From contig URQX01000110.1 in the NCBI GenBank assembly GCA_900550175.1, positions 1 through 5,052 of the forward strand: a DNA stretch of 5,052 nt, written 5' to 3'. The position numbers were made by a program, and so were the translations under genes. Below are positions 1 through 4,993 of this stretch, one piece after another; the first letter of the stretch is position 1; the number at the start of each line of letters is the position of its first letter. The notes beneath the pieces are model-generated. The model was not told the origin of the DNA, did no database searches, and worked only from the letters and a program-made list of their open reading frames with translations. The DNA is from an uncultured Veillonella sp. (GTDB lineage Bacteria > Bacillota > Negativicutes > Veillonellales > Veillonellaceae).

Positions 1-656
1 GAGTCAGAAATAATACGTTCTCGATTAAAGGCTCTAATTACATCTATACCTTGGAATAATTCTTGCCCAAATTCTGTCATATCACTATAAGTAGCTTGAG
101 CACTACGCTGTTTAGCACGTAATTTTCTGCCCAACACAAATATTGTAACAATGATGAAGAATACCGGTGTCATGATTTTAAAAGCTAATAGACCATCTAT
201 TTTTTGAATTAAAATAATAGATCCTACAATGGAATAAAATATAATATCCACCACGATCATTACACCTAAACCTAACGCTACACGAAGAGATGTAACATCA
301 TTTGTCATCAACGCCATAACTTTACCAGGTCCATTTGCCTCATAGTATGTTGTTTTTATTTGTAATGCTTTTTTACACAAAATTTCACGAAAAAGGTACT
401 CCATACGACGGATGGAACCAAGTAAGGTGCGTCGCGAAATAACTTTTAGAATCGTTATAATAATAAATAATAAAATAAAGTAAATAATATAATTGACTAA
501 GCCCTCTTTATTGTGACTTAGTGTATCAATGGCATTACCAATGAATTGTGGAACAAATAAAAATGCTATATCAATAGCAATTAGCATAGTTAATCCGATG
601 GCATACACCCAGCCTTCTCGGCGGAAAAACTGCATAAATAGCTCTATAGGTTTCAT
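1..656 (-). CDS. ABC exporter, N-terminal transmembrane domain (partial, runs off the left edge)
   Basis: The reading frame starts at the ATG at 656 and stays open to the window edge, giving 218 complete codons and no stop. A GAGAGG Shine-Dalgarno lies 4 nt upstream of the start. The protein begins MKPIELFMQFFRREGW and shows about four hydrophobic helices, near residues 17-38, 55-73, 127-150 and 158-176. Two hallmarks of the type-1 ABC exporter membrane domain are visible. One is the coupling region YYEANGPGKVMALMTNDV (104-121), equivalent to the FY-x(5)-G-x-L/M-x(3)-x-ND motif. The other is QELFQGIDVIRAFNRE (198-213), the usual 'G-i-x-V-[KR]-A-F-x-x-E' stretch. The missing part should hold the last two helices and the nucleotide-binding domain with Walker A, ABC signature and Walker B. 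The style recalls YheI/MdlA-type half-transporters, often heterodimeric, that export drugs or lipids. The substrate cannot be read from this part. The gene is divergent from tpx. Confidence 0.9.
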   Translation of the reverse strand, partial: MKPIELFMQFFRREGWVYAIGLTMLIAIDIAFLFVPQFIGNAIDTLSHNKEGLVNYIIYFILLFIIITILKVISRRTLLGSIRRMEYLFREILCKKALQIKTTYYEANGPGKVMALMTNDVTSLRVALGLGVMIVVDIIFYSIVGSIILIQKIDGLLAFKIMTPVFFIIVTIFVLGRKLRAKQRSAQATYSDMTEFGQELFQGIDVIRAFNRERIISD

Positions 657-716
657 AGTACCTCTCAGTTAAATTTCTATATTACAAGATTATCAATATT
701 TAAATATACTCCTTAT

Positions 717-745
717 AGTATACACATTTTTTTCATATATCTTAA
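717..745 (-). promoter_or_regulatory. possible promoter of the ABC exporter gene
   Basis: On the minus strand, a TATACT -10 (717-722) is preceded by TTAAGA (740-745, 4/6 match to TTGACA) with a 17-bp spacer. The predicted start of transcription is about 50 nt upstream of the ATG at 656. The region is so AT-rich that alternative -10 elements exist, so this is only the best candidate by eye. Confidence 0.35.
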
Positions 746-846
746 TACACCTATACGTATATAATGTAGTTATAAGATATTTTCTTGATTATGAAGCCAA
801 TAATATACTATTTATTCCCTTAAAAACACTATATCGAATTTTTTAG

Positions 847-875
847 TTTACTTATGGTAATGTAAGTGTTATACT
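847..875 (+). promoter_or_regulatory. tpx promoter (extended -10)
   Basis: TTTACT (847-852, 4/6 match to TTGACA) and TATACT (870-875, 5/6 match to TATAAT) are separated by exactly 17 bp. A TG dinucleotide at 867-868 forms an extended -10 (TGTTATACT). Transcription would begin near 882, giving a leader of about 57 nt before the tpx ATG. Palindromes overlap the expected start site (see the separate entry at 874-897). Confidence 0.65.
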
Positions 876-897
876 ATGCATAGATACAAAACGTATC
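874..897. promoter_or_regulatory. palindromes at the tpx transcription start, possible operator
   Basis: Two adjacent symmetric elements lie just downstream of the tpx -10. The first is the 10-bp perfect palindrome CTATGCATAG (874-883). The second is the inverted repeat GATAC-AAAAC-GTATC (883-897). Their position over the expected start point is where a repressor would act. Neither matches the PerR box consensus or another operator I know. Peroxidase genes are often stress-regulated, but the regulator is unknown here and chance symmetry in AT-rich DNA is possible. Confidence 0.3.
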
Positions 898-938
898 CTT
901 ACATAAATTAGAATTAAAACTCTTAGGAGGAATACAAC

Positions 939-1454
939 ATGGAAAAACGTACTGGCGTAGTAACATTTGCAGGTGGCCCTATCACATTGGTTGGTCCAGA
1001 AGTTAAAGTAGGTCAACAAGCTCCTGACTTCACAGTTTTAAGCAACGACTTACAACCTAAAACATTAAAAGATTTCGAAGGTAAAGTAAAAGTTATCTCC
1101 GTTGTTCCTTCCCTTGATACAGGCGTTTGTGACGCTCAAACTCGTTGGTTCAACCAAGATGCTACAGCACTTTCTGATGATGTTGTAGTATTGACAATCT
1201 CTATGGACTTACCTTTCGCTCAAAAACGTTGGTGTGGCGCTGCTGGCGTAGATAAAGTTATTACTTTGTCTGACCACAAAGATGCTTCCTTCGGTGAAAA
1301 CTATGGCTTCTTGATTGAAGAACTTCGTCTTTTAACTCGTGGCGTAGTAGTAATCAACAAAGAAAATAAAGTAACTTATGTTGAATACGTACCTGAAGTA
1401 ACTCAAGCAGTTAACTTCGATGCTGCATTAGAAGCAATTAAAGCTGATATCTAA
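939..1454 (+). CDS. tpx: thiol peroxidase Tpx (atypical 2-Cys peroxiredoxin)
   Basis: This cytoplasmic peroxidase reduces H2O2 and organic (lipid) hydroperoxides using electrons from thioredoxin. The 171-aa product matches the usual length of the Tpx family (168 in E. coli). The N-terminal stretch KVGQQAPDFTVLSNDL (23-38) is the standard peroxiredoxin entry region. PSLDTGVCDAQTRWF (57-71) contains the T-x-x-C peroxidatic motif, with Thr61 and the peroxidatic Cys64. Cys99 in AQKRWCGAAGV is the resolving cysteine, 35 residues later, as expected for the intramolecular disulfide of this subfamily. Arg134 in LLTRGVVVI corresponds to the conserved active-site arginine. No catalytic residue is missing. 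The start is fixed by AGGAGG at 925-930, 8 nt before the ATG. The gene has its own promoter and terminator, so it is probably monocistronic. Confidence 0.97.
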   Translation: MEKRTGVVTFAGGPITLVGPEVKVGQQAPDFTVLSNDLQPKTLKDFEGKVKVISVVPSLDTGVCDAQTRWFNQDATALSDDVVVLTISMDLPFAQKRWCGAAGVDKVITLSDHKDASFGENYGFLIEELRLLTRGVVVINKENKVTYVEYVPEVTQAVNFDAALEAIKADI

Positions 1455-1493
1455 TCCTTAGATATTCTGTTGATTATACTGTGGTGTAATCGT

Positions 1494-1523
1494 AAAAAGA
1501 CCGTACGGTGTACGGTCTTTTTT
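1494..1523 (+). terminator. intrinsic terminator of tpx
   Basis: A 13-bp perfect stem pairs AAAAAGACCGTAC (1494-1506) with GTACGGTCTTTTT (1510-1522) around a GGT loop. The 3' arm runs into a six-T tract (1518-1523). It sits 40 nt after the tpx stop codon. The A-run on the 5' side gives a matching T-run on the other strand, but no minus-strand gene ends here. Confidence 0.92.
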
Positions 1524-1526
1524 ATG

Positions 1527-1535
1527 TGGTATAGT
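1527..1535 (+). promoter_or_regulatory. possible extended -10 promoter for psiE
   Basis: TGGTATAGT has the TGn extension followed by TATAGT (1530-1535, 5/6 match), just after the tpx terminator and about 30 bp before the psiE ATG. The 17-bp-upstream position falls inside the terminator stem and gives no good -35. A separate psiE promoter is expected because the terminator isolates psiE from tpx, but this site is only a weak candidate. Confidence 0.3.
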
Positions 1536-1565
1536 ATTTAGATATTTATTGTAGGTGAATTATAT

Positions 1566-1961
1566 ATGTGGATACGTATTTCTAAATTATTATTAACTAT
1601 AAAAAATATAGCCCTTGTAGGTGTAGGCATTGCTCTTTGTATTGCCCTCATTAATACATTAATTAGCCTAGGATTTATTACGTGGGCAAATATCCAAGGT
1701 TATAGCACTTACTCTTTATTAATTGAAGAATTAATTACCTTCTTCCTATACTTTGAGTTTATTGCACTTATCGTAAAATACTTTAAAAATAACTTCCACT
1801 TTCCTCTTGATTTCTTTTTGTATATTGGGATTACAGCAATTGTAAGACTTCTAATTATTGACCATGAATCTGCATTTGATAATTTAATTTGGTCCATTGC
1901 GATTTTTGTACTCGTATGTAGTTTAGTATTAGTAGAAAAGTTTATAGGACATAACGAGTAA
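1566..1961 (+). CDS. psiE: PsiE family membrane protein (phosphate-starvation-inducible E)
   Basis: The 131-aa product is strongly hydrophobic, with about four membrane helices near residues 13-38, 54-72, 82-98 and 106-124, and no export signal peptide. From residue 59 on it closely follows E. coli PsiE as I recall it. Matching blocks are FFLYFEFIALIVKYFKNNFH (59-78), FPL (79-81), YIGITAIVRLLIIDH (86-100, where E. coli has YIGITAIVRLIIVDH) and the following D-x-L-I. The length also matches (about 136 aa in E. coli). In E. coli the gene is induced by phosphate starvation under PhoB and cAMP-CRP control, and its biochemical role is not known. The conserved E64, K71, R94 and D99/H100 lie at predicted membrane edges and are candidates for the functional core. 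The start is supported by AGGTGA (1553-1558), 7 nt upstream of the ATG. No Pho-box-like repeat is evident upstream. Confidence 0.9.
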   Translation: MWIRISKLLLTIKNIALVGVGIALCIALINTLISLGFITWANIQGYSTYSLLIEELITFFLYFEFIALIVKYFKNNFHFPLDFFLYIGITAIVRLLIIDHESAFDNLIWSIAIFVLVCSLVLVEKFIGHNE

Positions 1962-1999
1962 TAGCTTTAACGACTAAATTATAAAAAGTTAATATGAAT

Positions 2000-2031
2000 A
2001 AAAGGGCTTCTACAAATGTAGGAGCCCTTTT
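2000..2031. terminator. bidirectional intrinsic terminator between psiE and glnA
   Basis: A stem of about 13-14 bp pairs AAAAGGGCTTCTAC (2000-2013) with GTAGGAGCCCTTTT (2018-2031), with one G-T wobble, closing an AAAT loop. The plus strand ends in TTTTT (2028-2032). The minus strand reads CCCTTTTATT, so it also has a usable T tract. It lies between the convergent ends of psiE (39 nt away) and glnA (23 nt away) and probably ends both transcripts. Confidence 0.9.
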
Positions 2032-2053
2032 TGAGCAATAAGATCAACCGATA

Positions 2054-3958
2054 TTAGAAGATATTTTTTGCATAGTTAGCATATTTAGCTTCTAATTCTT
2101 CCATTTTATCGTTCATTTCAATTTGTAATTGAGATGCTAAGTCATATTCACCGTCATTAAGTGCATCGATTAAACGAGTGAATAAAGATTTGCGATCATC
2201 ACTATCTTTAGCAAGATAGAAACGTAAGTCATTAACTTCTGCAAAACGTTTATCATCTACACTATTACGGCTATCAGTATGAATAGCTACCATATTACGA
2301 ACAGTATCAAGATTATTAGGGATTAAACGATGTGCTAATACAAGTTTCCAACGTTTCAAAATAGATGCAATGAAGGAATCCATCAAGTCCTTAGCAAACG
2401 CATTACCTTGAGCCAATGTTTCAACTAATTCAGGATTGTTATGGTAACCTTTAATATTTTCCCATACAGTAGCTGGTGCAATACCAAACATTTGATTACG
2501 TTCTTCTTGAGTGAAATCATCGAATACGTCTTTTTCTGTACGGTATGCACGGTTTGTAGCAAGGTATTCAGCTGGTTCACCAACTTCTTTAGAAAGTTCT
2601 GCTTCCAATTGAGCTTGTGTTTTACCAGATGTAATAGCATATTTCATACCATCAAATGCAGAGATGAAGATCAATGCCAATGCAGTATATGTATTTGTGT
2701 AAGGGTTTGGAGAACGCAATTCATAACGTGTAGCCATAGGATTATCGATATCGCGAATCAAACCACAAAGGATTGTACGGTTACGGCTTGGTTCGGAAGG
2801 ATCAGTACCTAAAGATGTAACGATACATACTGGAGCTTCGAAACCAGGTTTTAAACGATTTAAGGAGTCTGTTGTAGAACTGATAAATGGATTGATTGCT
2901 TCATAATGTTTTAATAGCCCCATGATAGCACCAATACCCAAGGAGCTAGCAGCTTCTTTACGCATATCTTCTGGGCTAAACAAGTTTACAAGTTTACCAG
3001 ATTTTAATTTTGCCATAACACCAAAGTGTGTATGTTCACCAGAACCAGCTACGCCAATAATAGGTTTTGCATTGAATGTTACATCAAGACCATTTTCACG
3101 GAATACTTCACGAACGATAATACGAGCTTGTAATTCGTTATCTGCTGTTTGTAATGGATTGCCAGAGAATTTCCAGTCGATTTCTAATTGTTCTAATACA
3201 ACTGCTTCATGACCATCTTCATCAAGTTTAGCTTTAACACCACCTACTTCTTTATGGCCCATTTCAGCATCCATACCGTATTGATCAAGACGTTCTACCG
3301 CTTGTTCTAATGCTGTACGAACTGTACCATGAGTACGTTGCCAGTATTGTTCTTGTAATCTTTGAGATACAGATAATTCTTTTTTAGTAACTGTTCTAGA
3401 TGGAGTTTTTACCCAGAATTCCAATTCTGTAGCAGATGTAAAGATAATATCTACAACATCATCAGCTTTCACATGAGGCATACCAGGTAGACCATGTTCT
3501 TTAATTAGAGACAATAGTTCTGCACGAACATAGTCGCAGCTATTTTTCAAGATAGAACGAGAGTCAACATAACGATAGTTATGCATCAAGAATGCTGGAA
3601 TACGTAGTGTACCTGTTGGTAAACCTGTAGCTTCATCGATGTTTTCATAGTTGTAATCAACGAACCAATTTACACTTGGGTCGCCCCACATATCAACACG
3701 TGCATTATTTAATGTGGCAATATTTGTAAGTACTACAGAAGAACCATCTGTTTGAATAGCACGACCTTCGAAGAATGCTTCATAATCATCAAAGAATGCT
3801 GCCATAGGGATTTTTTCATCTGTATCATTACCAGCTAAATCAATACCTACAAGAGATACGAATTTAATTTCTGGATGTTGTTCTAATAGTGCAAGAACAC
3901 CTTCTTTACCATATTGACCTGCTGGAATGTAATACAATAAATCTTTAGTATTTGTCAT
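2054..3958 (-). CDS. glnA: glutamine synthetase, long (634-residue) form
   Basis: This enzyme condenses glutamate and ammonium with ATP to make glutamine, the main route of ammonium assimilation. The beta-grasp N-terminal domain (about 30-130) contains the D-G-S-S loop at 71-74, where Asp71 fits the ammonium-site Asp50 of Salmonella GlnA. SRSILKN (133-139) matches DPRSIAK. The catalytic barrel follows, with metal ligands E178 and E180 (TELEF), E237 (HKEV), E259 (QLEID) and H309 in the ATP-site signature KPIIGVAGSGEHTHFG. The flap glutamate is E374 in RLKPGFEAPV, and the substrate and ATP residues include R392/R394 (SRNRT), E413 and R415 (RYELRSPN). Compared with type I enzymes (about 440-470 aa) it has extra segments around 183-230, a 14-residue insertion between E237 and E259, and a helical C-terminal extension from about 500. 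It lacks the adenylylation-site tyrosine motif. I do not see type III signatures either. AGGAGG at 3966-3971 lies 7 nt before the start. A related gamma-glutamyl ligase activity cannot be fully excluded. Confidence 0.92.
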   Translation of the reverse strand: MTNTKDLLYYIPAGQYGKEGVLALLEQHPEIKFVSLVGIDLAGNDTDEKIPMAAFFDDYEAFFEGRAIQTDGSSVVLTNIATLNNARVDMWGDPSVNWFVDYNYENIDEATGLPTGTLRIPAFLMHNYRYVDSRSILKNSCDYVRAELLSLIKEHGLPGMPHVKADDVVDIIFTSATELEFWVKTPSRTVTKKELSVSQRLQEQYWQRTHGTVRTALEQAVERLDQYGMDAEMGHKEVGGVKAKLDEDGHEAVVLEQLEIDWKFSGNPLQTADNELQARIIVREVFRENGLDVTFNAKPIIGVAGSGEHTHFGVMAKLKSGKLVNLFSPEDMRKEAASSLGIGAIMGLLKHYEAINPFISSTTDSLNRLKPGFEAPVCIVTSLGTDPSEPSRNRTILCGLIRDIDNPMATRYELRSPNPYTNTYTALALIFISAFDGMKYAITSGKTQAQLEAELSKEVGEPAEYLATNRAYRTEKDVFDDFTQEERNQMFGIAPATVWENIKGYHNNPELVETLAQGNAFAKDLMDSFIASILKRWKLVLAHRLIPNNLDTVRNMVAIHTDSRNSVDDKRFAEVNDLRFYLAKDSDDRKSLFTRLIDALNDGEYDLASQLQIEMNDKMEELEAKYANYAKNIF

Positions 3959-3971
3959 AATGGTTCCTCCT

Positions 3972-4029
3972 AAAAATAAAAAGACTCCAACAAATAGATA
4001 TATATTTTATATATCTACAGTGGAGTCTT
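3972..4029 (-). terminator. terminator-like hairpin in the glnA leader (probable attenuator)
   Basis: Read on the minus strand, the outer 9-bp stem pairs AAGACTCCA (4029-4021) with TGGAGTCTT (3989-3981). An asymmetric internal loop (3 nt, 4018-4020, against 5 nt, 3990-3994) leads to a perfect 10-bp inner stem TAGATATATA/TATATATCTA (4017-4008 with 4004-3995) and a three-base loop. A T-rich tract, TTTATTTTT (3980-3972), follows immediately, and then the glnA AGGAGG. The hairpin lies between the glnA promoter and its start codon, so it should terminate part of the glnA transcripts unless an antiterminating state forms. It could otherwise act on mRNA stability. Confidence 0.75.
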
Positions 4030-4055
4030 CGTTGACCAATTATTTTGTTGCACTC

Positions 4056-4085
4056 ATAATATCATATAGTGAAAATATATGTCAA
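4056..4085 (-). promoter_or_regulatory. glnA promoter
   Basis: A perfect TTGACA -35 (minus strand, 4085-4080) is followed after 18 bp by TATTAT (4061-4056, 5/6 match to TATAAT). A TG one base upstream of the -10 makes it an extended -10 element. Transcription should start near 4050, giving a leader of about 90 nt that contains the whole attenuator-like hairpin. Confidence 0.75.
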
Positions 4086-4090
4086 TAACT

Positions 4091-4132
4091 TTCTATAGAA
4101 TTTCATAATTCTCTTAACTATAGGTTTAAGAG
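4091..4132. promoter_or_regulatory. palindromic elements upstream of the glnA promoter
   Basis: The perfect 10-bp palindrome TTCTATAGAA (4091-4100) sits 5 bp upstream of the glnA -35. Further out, CTCTTAA (4111-4117) and TTAAGAG (4126-4132) form an inverted repeat whose 8-base centre again contains CTATAG (4118-4123). The two CTATAG cores are 25 bp apart. This could be a paired binding site for a nitrogen regulator. The outer repeat could also act as a weak stem at the end of the yqeY transcript, but it has no T tract. The regulator is unknown. Confidence 0.3.
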
Positions 4133-4196
4133 TTCTATGTTAATGAATTAAATATACTAACTATATCAACTGTTTAATTAGCTATTTTACAATATA

Positions 4197-4640
4197 TTAT
4201 CCAAGTAACTCTTTAACGATATTATTAACTACTTTACCATCTGCACGGCCTTTAGTTTTTGGCATTACATGTTTCATAACATTACCCATATTTACAGCAT
4301 CGCCACATGCAGCAATCGCTTCTTTTACGACTGTACGAATTTCATCTTCACTCATTTGAGCTGGTAAATATTTTTGTAGTACTGCCATCTCTTCTTTTAC
4401 ATGAGAGATTAAGTCTTCACGACCCGCTTTTTCAAATTCAACTAAAGAATCTTGGCGAGTTTTCATTTCTTTCGCCAAAATGCCAAGAATACCATTATCA
4501 TCAAGCTCAACTTTATCATTGATTTCTGTATTCTTAATAGCACTATTAACCATTCGAATTACAGAAAGAGCCGTTTTACCTTCTTCACGTGCTTTCATAG
4601 CAGCTTTCATATCTTCTTTTAATTGATCTTTTAAGCTCAT
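4197..4640 (-). CDS. yqeY: GatB/YqeY domain protein
   Basis: This is a 147-aa cytoplasmic protein of the YqeY family, whose domain resembles the tRNA-binding tail of the GatB subunit of Asp/Glu-tRNA amidotransferase. Free-standing YqeY proteins have no firmly established role; a link to tRNA or translation is inferred from the domain. Family blocks are visible in order: the MSLKDQLKEDMKAAMK start, LSVIRMVNSAIKN (25-37), R62-Q-D-S-L-x-E-F-x-K-A-G-R74, LQKYLPAQMSEDEI (88-101) and the C-terminal MGNVMKHVMPKTKGRADGK (118-136), where B. subtilis has a very similar MGKVMGAVMPKVKGKADG. The length is typical (about 148). AGGAGG at 4645-4650 lies 4 nt before the ATG, a slightly short spacing. The gene follows rpsU by 81 nt on the same strand. 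No independent promoter is evident, and rpsU-yqeY linkage is common in Firmicutes, so co-transcription is likely. Confidence 0.95.
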   Translation of the reverse strand: MSLKDQLKEDMKAAMKAREEGKTALSVIRMVNSAIKNTEINDKVELDDNGILGILAKEMKTRQDSLVEFEKAGREDLISHVKEEMAVLQKYLPAQMSEDEIRTVVKEAIAACGDAVNMGNVMKHVMPKTKGRADGKVVNNIVKELLG

Positions 4641-4660
4641 ATTTCCTCCTATTATATATA

Positions 4661-4714
4661 TAAAGAAACCCTAATTCTGGATTTCATGAAGCCATGAAAA
4701 GGCAGAATTAGGGT
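4661..4714 (-). terminator. long hairpin between rpsU and yqeY (partial terminator or processing element)
   Basis: On the minus strand a perfect 12-bp stem pairs ACCCTAATTCTG (4714-4703) with CAGAATTAGGGT (4679-4668). A small 2/3-nt internal loop leads to a 7-bp stem TTTCATG/CATGAAA (4699-4693 with 4688-4682) and a four-base loop. The 3' flank reads TTCTTTATA, an imperfect T tract. It begins 7 nt after the rpsU stop and ends about 18 nt before the yqeY Shine-Dalgarno. It probably lowers yqeY expression relative to rpsU, either by partial termination or by protecting the rpsU mRNA 3' end. Confidence 0.75.
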
Positions 4715-4721
4715 AATCATC

Positions 4722-4901
4722 TTATGCTCTGAATTTGCGTTTTCTTGCTGCTTCAGATTTTTTCTTTCTTTTTACGCTTGGTTTTTCGTAGTGTTCACGT
4801 TTTCTTACTTCAGACAAAACACCCGCTTTTTGGCAGGAGCGTTTGAATCGACGAAGAGCACTTTCAAGCGTTTCGTTTTTACCGACTTTGATTTCAGACA
4901 T
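4722..4901 (-). CDS. rpsU: 30S ribosomal protein S21
   Basis: This 59-aa protein of the small ribosomal subunit sits near the anti-Shine-Dalgarno end of 16S rRNA and helps translation initiation. The product starts MSEIKVGKNETLESALRRFK, the classic S21 opening (V-x-x-x-E-x-x-E-x-A-L-R-R-F-K-R). It continues RSCQKAGVLSEVRKREHYEK (21-40), and ends in a strongly basic tail rich in Lys and Arg (41-59) typical of the family. The size matches S21 of other Firmicutes (57-58 aa). The ribosome binding site is a doubled purine run, GGAGGGAGGG (minus strand, 4917-4908), 6 nt before the ATG. It is the first gene of the probable rpsU-yqeY unit. Confidence 0.97.
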   Translation of the reverse strand: MSEIKVGKNETLESALRRFKRSCQKAGVLSEVRKREHYEKPSVKRKKKSEAARKRKFRA

Positions 4902-4955
4902 CTATATCCCTCCCTCCAAAAATAATCTCGGGAAGTGCTGATAATTTACATACGC

Positions 4956-4973
4956 ACATATAATATTATATGT
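4956..4973. promoter_or_regulatory. 18-bp perfect palindrome over the rpsU -10 region
   Basis: The sequence ACATATAATATTATATGT is a perfect 18-bp palindrome covering the rpsU -10 (4965-4970) and the expected start site. The symmetry also creates a TATAAT on the plus strand (4959-4964), but without a -35 at the proper distance. It may be a binding site for a dimeric repressor or a by-product of two mirrored -10-like stretches in AT-rich DNA. Confidence 0.3.
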
Positions 4974-4993
4974 ATAGGTATAGATGTTGTCAA
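4965..4993 (-). promoter_or_regulatory. rpsU-yqeY promoter, full consensus
   Basis: On the minus strand, TTGACA (4993-4988) and TATAAT (4970-4965) are both perfect and are separated by exactly 17 bp. Transcription should start near 4958, leaving a leader of about 57 nt before rpsU. Such a strong promoter fits a ribosomal protein gene. Confidence 0.85.

Noticed and set aside
760..774. TATAA-N5-TTATA as a PerR or Fur box near tpx
   Set aside because: The PerR consensus is a 7-1-7 palindrome (TTATAAT-N-ATTATAA). The half-site spacing here is different, and such AT repeats are common in this region. It is also more than 100 bp upstream of the tpx start.
1709..1897. 62-aa minus-strand reading frame
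   Set aside because: It lies wholly antisense within psiE, has no ribosome binding site evidence and reads as low-complexity Lys/Ile/Ser-rich sequence, while psiE has clear family similarity.
2425..3212. Open frames inside glnA (2425-2640 minus, 2441-2812 plus, 2922-3212 plus)
   Set aside because: All overlap the well-supported glutamine synthetase coding sequence in other frames, and their products resemble no family I know. The Cys/Phe-rich composition is what shadow frames give.
4307..4522. 71-aa plus-strand frame opposite yqeY
   Set aside because: It is antisense to a conserved gene, has no ribosome binding site and its Leu/His-rich product is a typical shadow translation.
4959..4964. 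Plus-strand TATAAT as a promoter directed toward the right edge or against rpsU
   Set aside because: It results from the palindrome around the rpsU -10. The -35 position (4936-4941, TGCTGA) is poor.
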